Assembly: GCA_958510875.1 (NCBI GenBank)
Contig: OY294067.1
Coordinates: forward strand, 102,344,010-102,408,009
DNA length: 64,000 nt
Reading direction: 5' to 3'
Origin: Endomychus coccineus
Taxonomy: Eukaryota; Arthropoda; Insecta; Coleoptera; Endomychidae
The notes under the pieces are model-generated. The model was not told the DNA's origin. It ran no database searches and saw nothing but the letters and a program-made list of their open reading frames with translations. The translations under genes were made by a program, and so were the position numbers. This document shows positions 1-11,027 of the stretch, in pieces; the first letter of the stretch is position 1, and every line of letters starts with the position of its first letter.

Positions 1-415
1 CAAAAGGTGAAAGGTATATTTATGACAACTACACTTTACACACAAAATAAGAATTCGAAAATTTTTGTTGGAACACTATTTTGTAATTTGGAACATATTT
101 TTCATATGCATTGAAGCAATTGAAATATCACAGAAAGTTGTAGTTGTTTTTTCAAAACAATATCGAGCCAAATTGCCTGAGACTGAATGAGTGAAACGAA
201 ACAATATAATAAGAGTAGCCGTAGTAAATACAAAAAAATATTTCGTCCCATTAGAAAAATTCGACTATCTATAACCTTGTATGTTAATTATTCATTTTAG
301 AGCATACAAATTTTGGGTAAAGAGTCAGAAGCTCGATGTGAATTGTAGAATAGTCATTTCGACAAAGTTCATCTCTGTTGTAATGTGATATCCTTCCATA
401 TGACAACCATATTAT
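1..415. other. No gene seen
   Basis: AT-rich sequence up to the left end of the MULE. I see no coding similarity, RNA gene or clear repeat here. Confidence 0.5.
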
Positions 416-560
416 GGTGTCCGGTAAATGCTACGAAAATAATTCTTTGAAAGAGGTTCTTCAAAAAATAATTTCTCGAACCCATTCCTTCGAATTACCC
501 TTTCTTCGGAAAACTATTTTTCGAAGGAGTTCTTCGAAGGGGGAATTTTTCGATAAGAAT
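416..560 (+). repeat. Left TIR of the MULE
   Basis: The start GGTGTCCGGTAAATGCTACG aligns with the reverse complement of the right end. Both then share ATTCTTTGAAAG/ATTCTCCGAAAG and GTTCTTC words in the same order. Similarity fades after about 130 bases. Confidence 0.7.
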
Positions 561-692
561 GTTAAACCACAAAAGGATATGCAGGATACGAATATAAAAT
601 ATAAATGGATGAAACAACACAAGAGATATGAATACAAAAGTCTTTTATTGGAATAACTTAACATATTCTAGTATATTAGTGGGGTCAAACTG

Positions 693-1865
693 CTAATCGT
701 CGGATTCTTTCCTCGGTGCTCGGAATTTCCTTTTTGAGGATAGTGATGGTTCGCCCGACACATATTGTTCTATTTTCACTTCATTTAGTCCATGTTCTCT
801 TTTAATTGTCTCAATAACTTTCTTAACTTTGGGGTACTGGCAGATAATAAGACATCGAAACTTGTATGCCAACCTCCCACAGCATCATTTGGTTTGGTCA
901 ATCCACTGAGAACTGTATCATAACAATTCCACGCAATGGACGCCGACATTGCTGTCTCGTGGGTCGTTCTATGCAAGTATCGGCGGTAAAGTGCCACTTT
1001 CAAACCACAACTGGAATGCTTCTTCTAGATATTGTAACGGTGCAAAGGCTGAAGCGTTTAACAATCTCATTTTTAGAGCAAAGTCTGCATATGTGTCATA
1101 CAATTTGGTAGGTCCCTCTTGCTATAGTTTTCTGTAGAGACACTGACAAAACTTAAAGAAGCATAGGTTTGTAGTCAATGTCTTGAACGCTGCTCTTTCA
1201 AACTCAATCATTATGCTGGAGGGTCTGACGTTTGGACCTCTTTCCATTATCTGTAGTATAACTATTGAGTAAGATTGTTCACTCTTGTCCAGCAATAGTG
1301 CACAGATCTGGAGAATTGTAATGTTTTCATTCAATATATGAACTGCATATAATTAGGCGAACGGATGTGGTACGCTTTTGAATGTTCCATCTATAAACCA
1401 GTTGGTACACGTTTCCAATAACCTCAGGGACTATGCAGTTGCAAAAATCAATATTCTATCTTCAGCTGGCCCTGAGTCATGCATCAAAAAATCTTCGCCT
1501 TTCATCATTTGCGTATATAATTCGGGTAGAATTAATTCCTTTCGCGATTGGGGCAAAACTGCTTCAGCAACGTTCCTTCTTCGTACGTTCCTTATTGTCA
1601 TCTTCATGCAACTAACTGATGGAATTTGTCCTGCACAACTGCTGTTGACTGAGGACACAATATAGTGTGGAGTATCTCTTCAAATAGCTGCTAGGACTCA
1701 TATCCGCTCCATTAGTTTTGATACCTCTACAATTGCAGCGTTTGCAGCGTCATTATGCTCCACAGTTTTTTTGTATAACTGTCCGCCGTCGGGTGTAACT
1801 CGACCTCTCCAACTCCTCTTCCTGGTTTCACTTACGCCCTTGTTTTTCTTTCATAAATGGGTATC
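693..1865 (-). pseudogene. MULE transposase with FLYWCH-like zinc finger, broken
   Basis: Minus-strand fragments in several frames add up to a MULE-type transposase that would cut and paste the element at its TIRs. In order from the N-terminus: a FLYWCH-like finger end (KRSWRGRVTPDGGQLYKKT, then EHNDAANAAIVEV, about 1730-1850); a linker with IRNVRRR, LPELYTQ and DRILIFATA (1431-1600); the first DDE motif WFIDGTFKSVPHPF (about 1380-1400); ICALLLDKSE and SIMIEFERAAFK (1122-1334); FALKMRLLNASAFAPLQYLEE (about 1020-1110, counted in two short blocks); and NDAVGGWHTSFD (785-1003), with a basic tail ending at the stop at 693-695. The family pattern is D...D...E. Here the second Asp position reads Glu (IMIEFE) and the Glu of the N-N-x-V-E-G-W-H motif reads Gly. 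There are in-frame stops (for example 1353-1355) and frameshifts. The call rests on motif order and I am confident of it. Confidence 0.85.
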
Positions 1866-2269
1866 CGTCGAGGATCAATTTCGGGTTGCCTTTTTCTCAC
1901 AGGGAAACTAAGAGGGGAACAATATTTGGAAAGCCCCTTTTACATGTCTAGCCGGCATTAATCACTTATTGTCATCGGAGTAGATAAATCACTAGTTATT
2001 GAGAGAAATAGTTATCTCCATAAATTAGTTTTAATACTTACCTCTTATTATGTCTTTTTATTATTCGAAGCAGATTGATGATTCCTAATCACCTTTGATA
2101 CAGAACGAAAATAAATTAACTGATTAATCATTGTCATAAGGCCAGATAATCCGCATGTTATTTACACAGATTTCTGCATAAATTAGTTCCAATACATACC
2201 TGAGAAGAAATTGCCTACAAGGGTGCGCTTTACCTGAATGTTCCATGTCAGAATTTTATCTTTGCAATA

Positions 2270-2392
2270 CAGTCATTCGAAGATCAGATTTTCGAAGGAC
2301 TGTTCTTCTAAGAATACTTTCTTTGAAGAAATGTTTTTTTTCGAAGAACTGCTTTCGGAGAATTGTTTTCGAAGAACTTATCTGGAACCACC
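2270..2392 (-). repeat. Right TIR of the MULE
   Basis: Reverse complement begins GGTGGTTCCAGATAAGTTC and matches the left TIR with scattered substitutions and small gaps. It is rich in the TTCGAAGAAC word, as the left end is. Confidence 0.7.
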
Positions 2393-5295
2393 ATGACATA
2401 GTATGAAGATAGTTTATTTTATTGTTTTATTAAGAATCACTCATTCACTAGATAACGAAACTATTTGAGTCATGAATTTTGTAACGATGCTGCCTTCATC
2501 ATCAATTAACCATATCAACTATCTTCATCAATTAATATATACAGTGTATCTAAGATTACGATGTCTATCATGGGGATATATCGTCTATCTCCTATAATAA
2601 TTTTTCTGTACTCATAGAAAATTATGACGTCAATGTATTAGTAATGAGGGCGATCTGTGGATAGCGTCATCGCTTCATTTAATAACAATAATGTGAGCGT
2701 AACTTTTTATATTCAGCAAGAAAGTACACTTTCTGTCTGTAACGGTATGATATATCATATTCCATAAAAGTATTTGATAATAACAGAATTCTAATTAATT
2801 CAGGTAATTTAAGATAAAATGACGTCGGACTATCATCACAATCTGTTTTTCTTGGAATCACCTTATTTTTATCTCACAATCTTTCGTTCCATATACCTGA
2901 CACAAAAAATTGGAATCAATGTTAATAGCCATAATTATCCATTGTATTAGATTTTAATTTTCCTTGCATTATTTTAAAATAGCTTATCATTAGTCATTGT
3001 GTCCGTGTATTGTAGGGTCTAGAATGTTTATTGCTATACCGGTTTTTATTATTTGGTTTTCAAGTTGCTTAATAGTGCTTGAATTCTGCATTTCTAGCAG
3101 TTTCCGCACATATATATCTTTAATTCCATGCTGTTTCTAAATCTCTCCACGGAACAGAAAATGAGAATGCAGATTGAACATTCTACTATTATATCCTTGT
3201 AATCATATTTGAAATCATTTCTTCTTCATTTTCGGAATTCTATATTCAATACATACTATTGCTAGAAACTTTCCATGGAATAATTAATTAAAGCGAATGC
3301 AGATCGAGAATTCAGATTCATGTGAACTCCTCCCATCCCTTCATCATCTTAAATCCTCATAATAAATCTCGCTATTCAATTCATACTCATGAATTTTCCT
3401 CGCTCACAAATTCATCAAACTCTTGCTCCGATAAAGTTTCAACTGGACGCATCTGGTTGGAGATTTCAACAGTTGCTGAATTCCAGAATGATTTGTCCTA
3501 TACTTAAGTTCACGTCCAAAATACTTTCCCTCGTTTGTCTAGTTTTCCTTTCATGTTTGCGTCATTACGAACATGTACCCACAGTTTTCAATTTGTAGAT
3601 TCAAAGTCAGTAATCGTGAACAATTTTTGATTAATTGTAACATCATATAAATGTCTATCTTTGGTATATCATAACTCATTTTATATATCTGGAATATCCA
3701 ATTCTATAGTGTTTTGATATATTCCATTCTTTTCCTACTGGTTCGTTCATTTTATTGATCAAAGTAGAATATCTTTCAACCTTAACCAATGTATGAAGGT
3801 TACTGATTTAAAATTTTGAAAATTACACACTCAATATAGTGTGAATGCTAGTTTCTGAGATATGAATATAATCGATCTGAACATTATAAGCCTGCTAACC
3901 TAGAACCAATTTTTTTCAAGAGAAGTTAATGCAAGAAAATTTCATTTTCCAATCATCTGAATATTTAACCATATAAGTAATTACTATTCCTAAATATCTC
4001 CTGAAAAGAAAAAAATAGGAAACTGATTATTTTTCGCTAGTGCTATACCACATTGTCCTGATTTTTGCACACAACATGACACAATTTGATTTTTCTTTAC
4101 AAGCTCAACGGCTGGGCTGGCTTCCTCCTTTATTTATTCCCCCATTCCGAACAATCCAATATGTTCATCGATTTCCTCAAGTTAGGGTTTGCTATGACTT
4201 ACTTCAATGCTTTTCATTCCATAAAATGGTAATTGCCATATAATATAACATTATGATTCGGAGAACATTCATATCGGTGGTTGAAATACTGTTATTAAAT
4301 CATACGCTACACTCAAATATAAAAGTCGAACATTTTTTCTTGAGCATTTTGCATGAATTTCAGAGAATATTTCAAACAAACTCTGTGAACCTGATGAAGT
4401 TGTTAAGATTCACCTTTTCTCAGAATCTTCTGAAATAATGTAATGTGAAAAACTTACTCCTTCCTGATTTCATGAGTCCAGTATAATCCATAAAACTTGA
4501 AATACTGAATGAGTCACCAGTTTTACGAACAATCGGGTACAATTTGTCTCAAACTTCAATGGGAATAATAAAAGTTACGTATTCACGGCTCTATATGATT
4601 CTGGAATTCAATTTTTCATCAATTTTAACTCCTCAAATTTTTGGATTTGATAAATTTCATTTCGTCAAGTTATCTTCGGGATGAGAATGAAATGTAAGAT
4701 AATTGTGAGGATGTATCGAGATTAAATCTGTAAACAAAACTTTAGTTATTGCAAGTTACGACTAGATACAAATTGATATTCAATTCAGAAAATGTTGAGA
4801 ATTGTTTGTCGTACGTGACGAAACTTAAATTTCGCAGTTCATATTGCTTTTTCTATGAAATTCGTGAAGTTAGCTAGCTTTTCTCACGCTACTCCAGATT
4901 CGTACTCACTTCATCTCATAATTAAATTCTTCTGAAGAGGAGGAGTCCATATTAAATTAATTTGAACTTGTAAGAGCCGTGATGTGTAAGACAAACATTC
5001 TGATCGAATACTAATTTCACATTGTTGAAAGTCGAGTCGTTTGCCAATTATCACTTAAAATAATGTTGAATTTGGAATCTACATTCGGAATGAATATTTT
5101 TCCGATCTTGTGTAACAGTTCTTTATATTAGATCGCAATGTTGGGAGCTTGAGACTGGAATGAAAACGTCTATAATTCAAATTTCTGTATCCTCAGCTAT
5201 AGAAGTTTGGATTTAAACGATTCCTCTTCATACAATCATTCAATATTATTGAAATCCTGTGACCAGTTCGAGCATCTAATACTATAATCACATTT
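2393..5295. other. Long stretch without recognisable gene
   Basis: AT-rich sequence of about 2.9 kb. Short open frames at 3322-3598 and 4040-4438 show no familiar motif and look like chance. No tRNA or clear repeat was seen. Confidence 0.5.
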
Positions 5296-6740
5296 ATATG
5301 AAATTAATAAACTATCCAACACCTGGAATCGTCGTCATGGGGGATTTCAACGTTCACAACTCCGCTTGGCTCATGTTCTCGAACAAGTCGGATGATGCAG
5401 GGCGACAGGCTGATGCCTTCGCGATTACCTATGATCTCGAGCATTCAATTTATGAATCAACATGGATCCCTGATAACAACTATCATTATGCCAATACGCT
5501 CGACTTATTCTTTACCGCCAATCCAGATCCCTATGAAGTAAAGTTTCATTAGGAACCTCTGAAAATTCACTCATCGCTACGACCTGTACCTATATCTCTT
5601 CACGAACCAATCCAACACCTCCACGCACAATTTGGTATTACAACTCAGCCGACTGGGATGGTCTTCGCATGTTTTTTCCCGAGTTTCCTTTGGGAAGCAT
5701 ATGTTTTGAATCTGATGACCTAATGCAATATGCCACAGAGTTCTTGATATCATCAAGCTAGGACTGGAAACTCACATACCCCATACCAATACCGTCATCT
5801 GATGAGCGGTGGTTCAATAAAATCTGTTCCAGGACCGTCGCTTAGAAAAAGCATACCGTCGTTTGCGCGGTAACCCATGTTTGGAGACCAGGAGAGAATA
5901 TGTAGGAGCCAGATATTTCAGAAACGAAACAATAAACGCTTCGAAAGAAGCATATAATGCCAAAACAAGATTGAATGCTCGAATGACTTCCATTCGTTTT
6001 GAACTTCCGCCAAAGCAATTTGTAGAAATCTCACTTTCAGTTTATCTCCTCCCCTAACCAAAGATGATGGCTTACTGGCTACTACACCACAAGGAAGAGT
6101 CAACCTTTTTTCTGGAATGTTTGCAGCAAATTTCCCCTTAGATCTACTAATATTCTCGCCATCGATAGCCACATGCCTGAAATTGCCTCTTGTCAGCACA
6201 CAATTAGGCACATACTATTTGATCTCAATAGCAAATAGTCTATGGGTCCTGACGGAATCCCCTCTGTCATTCTCAAACAATATGCACCAGAAATAACACT
6301 AGTCTTGTATTGTTGACCTTTTCAGACAAACTTGTGTTTCCTTCCAGATGGGAGACAGCTAGAGTCCAACCAATTCCAAAAGATGGAAAGAAGACCAATC
6401 CTAATAATTATAGACTCTTTGCACCATTATCTTTGATCTCAGAAGTAATGGAGAAAGCAATCAAGATCGAGTTGATTCAATATCTAGAGAACTCCAAAAT
6501 CATGATTGACCGGCAATGTGACTTTCGTCAAATGAGATCAACAAGATACTTGCTTGCCTACGTTACACACGTACGGCATAAATCTATTGAAAACTAGATG
6601 AAATTTCCAGCTGTAGCATTGTCTGGAACCAAAGCCTTCTTTGGTTTGTTGCCTCAACTTTGTTGCTTAATATCGAGTTGGGCATCTCAGTGGCTTATTC
6701 TTCTGTACACTACGCTCATAACAGACATCAGGATGAGGTA
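5296..6740 (+). pseudogene. Jockey-like non-LTR retrotransposon fragment (endonuclease and RT)
   Basis: A decayed LINE copy in sense orientation. The C-terminal half of an APE-type endonuclease is readable at 5298-5552: VVMGDFNVHNSAWL carries the GDFN metal and catalytic motif and is followed by AGRQADAFAI and ANTLDLFFTANPDPYEV. The linker and start of the reverse transcriptase follow in other frames: WETARVQPIPKDGKKTNPNNY, LSLISEVMEKAI and DRQCDFRQMRST (6310-6597). After that comes a worn stretch resembling the 'ALDISKAFD' block (6600-6720). The N-terminus of the endonuclease and everything from the RT palm onward are missing. Part of the same family recurs on the minus strand at 51.7-52.0 kb. 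Family placement in the Jockey group is by general appearance. Confidence 0.8.
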
Positions 6741-7982
6741 CAACTGATGAGCTAGCTATAGTTTGTGCACACTGCATCCACACGGGAGTGTAAGTTATAA
6801 CTATCCGATTTATAAAAGTGTGTATGTATATAATTTTTCAATCCACAATTATTGTTGTATCACATGTGATGATTCGATTAAGTTGTGAGGCCATTCCAGG
6901 ACTTATCAAGATTGAAAAAAATAGTACGAACCTGCATTTCAGCAAAACTATTGGAAGTGAGCAATGTAATGCTTAATGAGGATCTAATGTTGGAGGTGAT
7001 ATGATGAATGTTATCGAAACAAAAATAAAAAATTAACGAACGATAAATTATCTTGACTTGTAAAGCATTTGTTTTTATCGGTGACTTTTTGAAAAAAAAA
7101 AAGTTGAATTATATGAATTATAAAAAATAAAAGTATTTATTCACTGATTCAATGCTATACGCATATGAAAAAGTACAATATACATAGTCATAATACATAG
7201 AATATCCATTGCATTGATGCTATCTTCAATTTTTAAAGTAATTCCAGGACTGATAATGGATAATACTGCGGATCGAAAATGTGTATCCATAAGGATATAC
7301 TTATAATCTTCAAAACAACAGGGGAAAACAATCACAACAAAGTGATGCATCCGCTCCTTTAGTTGCATAATTGGAACTTCCGAATTATGCGAAAGAAAGC
7401 AACAATATCAAATATTTGCAGACGTATATTAAAAATGAAGTCAATATTTACACACTTACTTCAGTTCAATCTGAATTTCATCCGTCCACAAGTACATATT
7501 TTGAAGATAAATCACCGTGTACATAAAGCGCTCTATTGTGAAACTTGAGTTTCATAAAATTCTAAAATATTCGCATAATTTATACTATTTATTTCTTAAA
7601 GACTTCCGCGAGAGGAGATATGGTTGTGTAGATAATCTCGGGCTATAAGGATATGATGATTACAGATGTTTGAAGTTAATTGGAAAACTAATGGAACCTG
7701 CCATCTCCATGTCTCCAATACATTTTATCACGTAATACTACTACTTCATTTTAGCACCAAATTCAGTTTTGTTTGGTATTGAACGTAGATGTTATTGGAT
7801 ATAAATATACAAGCTGATTTGAGCCAAGTTAATACAATCGACTCATTATACAATAACTCTATATTACAACAATAGGAATCGAGTAAACTTCCATCGACAG
7901 AAACAAGACTCTACACCACTTTTCAATCAATATCCCGGAGCATCAAATAAATATACATGAATTTTATCCACATTTATATATC
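6741..7982. other. No gene seen
   Basis: AT-rich, with an A-run near 7090 and short frames at 7141-7548 that carry no recognisable motif. Confidence 0.45.
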
Positions 7983-8334
7983 ACTTGGTAATGCCCATGA
8001 GATGAGTCCAAATCAGAAATATGGACTACTCCTCAAAGAGGATCTAGAATTTCCGGTATGGATGGCAGTAGGAATCTATCGTCCTTTATTTGTTTGTTGA
8101 GTAGCCTATAGTCTATGATCACACGTCACTTCTTCTTCCAGTCTTCGATTATTTGTTTTTCGGCACTATCAGTAGAGGTGACGACCATTCTGATATTGCT
8201 TCCTCTATGATATCGCCTTGTAACATATTTTCAACGTGACTTTGAATTTCTGCTTTCTGTGCATGCGGTACCCGATAGGGCTTAACGTATACCGCACTAG
8301 CGCTTTGCTGGAGAATTTTTTGTTTCGAAATCAT
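7983..8334 (-). pseudogene. Ty3/gypsy-type retrotransposon pol fragment (reverse transcriptase start)
   Basis: On the minus strand, the first 61 residues (8149-8334) read as the classical entry to a gypsy reverse transcriptase: KPYRVPHAQKAEIQSHVENM, GDIIEEAISEWSSPLLIVPK. After a frameshift the palm begins with RVIIDYRLLNKQIKDDRF, then LPSIPEILDPL and HISDLDSSHGHYQ (down to about 7983). One in-frame stop is present in this second part. Protease, the catalytic YxDD block, RNase H, integrase and LTRs are absent, so this is an orphan fragment. I assign the superfamily from these motifs with good confidence and the lineage not at all. Confidence 0.85.
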
Positions 8335-9302
8335 AATTAAAAACTTTCTTCATTATGGGAATAGTTTGACCCATTCCAGTTTTTCACGTTACTCTTCGAA
8401 ATAAGGAATGTTTCAGCGTTCACTGCAGAATGTGATCTTTTCATATCATTGCTTAAGCGTTCTGTTAAAGCATATTTCTTTCTTTCCAAAAAGCCTTTCG
8501 CCCGATCGTAACAAGGAAAGTTGCTATTGAAACTTGATTTTCTTCCAATGCGGAAAGGTAAGCACTTATACTTATATTTCGCACAAGTGATTATTCCGTC
8601 TATAAAATCATTTTATTCACATTTCGAAATAATGGTTTGACCAACATGTACCTTCCTTTCGTAATGTTAGATTTTATTACAGCCATCTACAATCTACATG
8701 GTTGTACATTCTGGGTGTTTTGTAAAATTGAGGTTTAGTCAAAACGTAGACAAAAGTAGTGTACCTATCCGATAGCGGTTGGGAATGGACTGAATTGAAC
8801 TGAACAGTTATTGGTGGTAACAGATGGTCAAATTCCATCAATTCAATGAAATAAATGAACAAGTCCACAATTCTTGATCAGATGAGAAGGTCGTCTGGCC
8901 GTCCCTCATTTTCTACATGTGTTTGACTTCTACATATAACAACTTTTTGAAATCGTGGCATTGCTTGTAAAAGTAATTTTTCTGTAACAATTTTTCATGT
9001 GGAAGTTCCAATCAATGATTCTTTTGAATACAATGGCATTATAATCATCATGAAGCGATTCATCATTGGAAAAATTTCCAAAATTCAGTGCTCAAAACTG
9101 ACATAATACAAATGCCTAGATGAAAGGTTCATTTTAACATGGATTCGCAACGGCTTGGGTCTTGAGATACAGGGCATCGAAAAAGAAAAATTTAGTTTTT
9201 TGAATATATTTTTGTTCAATCAAATGGAAATTTGACGAAATTCGGGATACTGGGAATATGAATGATGGGAAACTCAAAAGTCCATTTTTTTGTTTGATGT
9301 TA
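8335..9302. other. No gene seen
   Basis: Sequence between the gypsy fragment and the next DNA transposon. The stretch 8340-8580 might continue the gypsy polyprotein on the minus strand, but I could not confirm any motif there. Confidence 0.4.
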
Positions 9303-9465
9303 GAAGTGTTGTACCAAGATTCGAATAACCATAACTTTTTTGTGTCGGACTGTATGTCAGTTTTGACAAAACAGACCTATTCTCCATTCAATTTTACATA
9401 CAAAAGGTAGGTACGTAGTATTTGTCGCGAAAGCAGCCGTTTTGGAAAAAAAAACGGTTTCAAAG
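9303..9465 (+). repeat. Left TIR of the 9.3-11.0 kb transposon
   Basis: Aligns with the reverse complement of 10870-11027 with many substitutions. Shared blocks include AATAACCATAACTTTTTT, TCCATTCAATTTTACATA and GCCGTTTTGGAA versus GACCGTTTTGGAA. Confidence 0.8.
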
Positions 9466-9614
9466 TTAAATTTGCGTTGGAATTTTGTTTGAGTTGAATT
9501 TTGAAAAATTAGAGAAAAAGTGTATCTTTTATTGATTGCATTGTGATGCGACAAACTTAGATTATTTACAAAACTAAGACTAAGCTACTTGCACAAATAA
9601 GTTAATAATATTCA

Positions 9615-10520
9615 CAATAACTGCTGGAAATGACCGCCGCCTACAACGCATGCATTAATTCACCTTAACATTGATTGATGAACTCTTTCGAATATATCTG
9701 GTGTCTGAATAATGATGGCACACGATTCAAATACTCTGTTTCTTAGATCTTGTTTATTTTGGACTGAAATTTTATAAACTAGTGACTTCAAGTGGCCCCA
9801 CCGAAAATGATCCAAGAAATTTACATCTGGTAATCTGGGAGGTCAGGCTTGCGGTCCCGCTTTTCCTATCCAACTGTTAGGGTAATTTTCGTTCAGGAAT
9901 TGACGCGCAACCAAACTAAAGTTTGGCGGTGTGTCATCCCGCATCAACCACATACTATTTCAGTCTTCTAAATCAACTTCTTGTAAATGTTCAAGAAGCT
10001 GCTGCTCCACAAACCTTCGTTACTCTACGCCAGTAATCTCTATGGAAGAATGCAATGTTCAACAAGGTAATAACCGATAATCCCAACCCAAATATTAGAG
10101 AAAATTGTACTTGATAATTAGTTTCTATGAAAGCTTAGAGCTTATCCTCACACCAGATATGGTTATTGTGGGAGTTAATGATGGCATTACGAGAAAACGA
10201 AGCATCATCTGGGAAAAGCATATGGCTTGAGGAAATGGGGGTTCTCAATTATCTATTAAGCAGCCAAATGCATAAATCTATCTTTGATTTCAAATGTTCC
10301 AAGACTCGCAGACCTTCCTGGAATATCTGTTGTCCATTTGAAACTGCCAGTTTCACGAAGTCTTGCGTGAATGAAATTTTTGGACGCGTGGGAACACACA
10401 TTGAGAAAATGGCGCCTAATGTATTCGTCTTGAAGCTTGTGGATTACCTTCAGTCATTCCAGAGGTGAAATGAACGTTTGTCATTTCTGCGTTGGTGAAT
10501 TCGTACATTTTGAATACAAC
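9615..10520 (-). pseudogene. Tc1/mariner-group (DUF4817-type) transposase, broken
   Basis: Minus-strand fragments resemble the insect transposase type that has an N-terminal DUF4817-like helix-turn-helix and a DDE/D catalytic domain. Readable pieces in order: NAEMTNVHFTSGMTEGNPQA and a worn 'RLRETGSF'-like segment (10340-10510); a catalytic stretch with VEQQLLEHLQEVDLED; the second Asp region MWLMRDDTPPNFSLVARQFL; WIGKAGPQAWPPRLPDVNFL (where the family has SPDLTPLDF) and HLKSLVYKISVQNKQDL (9760-9960); and an 'ERVHQSM' tail near 9680. Stops and frameshifts are scattered throughout. The third acidic position appears kept as PDV, but the motif after it is damaged. It would have mobilised the surrounding TIR element. 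Confidence 0.8.
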
Positions 10521-10869
10521 ATATAATAAATTATTACTGTAACATCAAAAGGACGAAAAACCACTCTGCCTGTTCTTTAAATCAACTGTCATGACTGATT
10601 CTGTAGCCCTGGAAACCTCAGGATTATCTTCCAAGACTTGCTATGCATGTACCTACGGTTTTCTTCTGTACTGTCGCTGCAAAAGACAGATGCAGCTCAC
10701 GTTTTGCGAATTCTTATTATTATCTAATTTCCACTAATTTGGTGATCGTAATTTGTAAAGTTATAGTGTATAGTTATAGTATATAGGATATTACGCTAAA
10801 TAAGTATTTTTTTCGCTTATATTTCAGAAACTCCTAATGATTCAACTCATAATATTTCAAGGCAGGTTT

Positions 10870-11027
10870 AAATTTAAACCTGTTTTATTCCAAAACGGTC
10901 ACTTTCATCGACAAATGCTAATATCTTTTATATGTAAAATTGAATGGACAATGAGCGTGTTTAGTCAAAAATGACACACAGTGCGTCATAAAAAAGTTAT
11001 GGTTATTTAAATCCAAGTACAACGCTG
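10870..11027 (-). repeat. Right TIR of the 9.3-11.0 kb transposon
   Basis: Inverted counterpart of 9303-9465. The outermost bases lie next to a TA dinucleotide. Confidence 0.8.

Larger units (their letters stand above)
416..2392 (-). mobile_element. Decayed Mutator-like (MULE) DNA transposon
   Basis: A roughly 2 kb element bounded by diverged terminal inverted repeats that begin GGTG and are rich in TTCGAA/TTCTTCGAA words (416-560 and the reverse complement of about 2270-2392). It encloses a broken MULE transposase on the minus strand. MULEs normally make 9-bp target duplications; I could not find a convincing one, so the exact ends are uncertain by about 10 bases. The transposase has lost catalytic residues and contains stops, so the copy cannot move itself. 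Confidence 0.8.
9303..11027 (-). mobile_element. Tc1/mariner-group transposon with ~160 bp TIRs and TA target duplication
   Basis: The left end starts GAAGTGTTGTACC at 9303 and the reverse-complemented right end starts CAGCGTTGTACTT at 11027. A TA dinucleotide lies directly outside each end (9301-9302 and 11028-11029), as expected for Tc1/mariner/IS630 transposition. Both ends share AATAACCATAACTTTTTT and CATTCAATTTTACATA, so the TIRs run about 150-165 bp. They enclose a decayed minus-strand transposase. Confidence 0.85.

Noticed and set aside
416..2401. 9-bp target duplication for the MULE
   Set aside because: Flanks CCATATTAT and ATGACATAG do not match; a partial ATGACA match in the vicinity is offset from the TIR ends.
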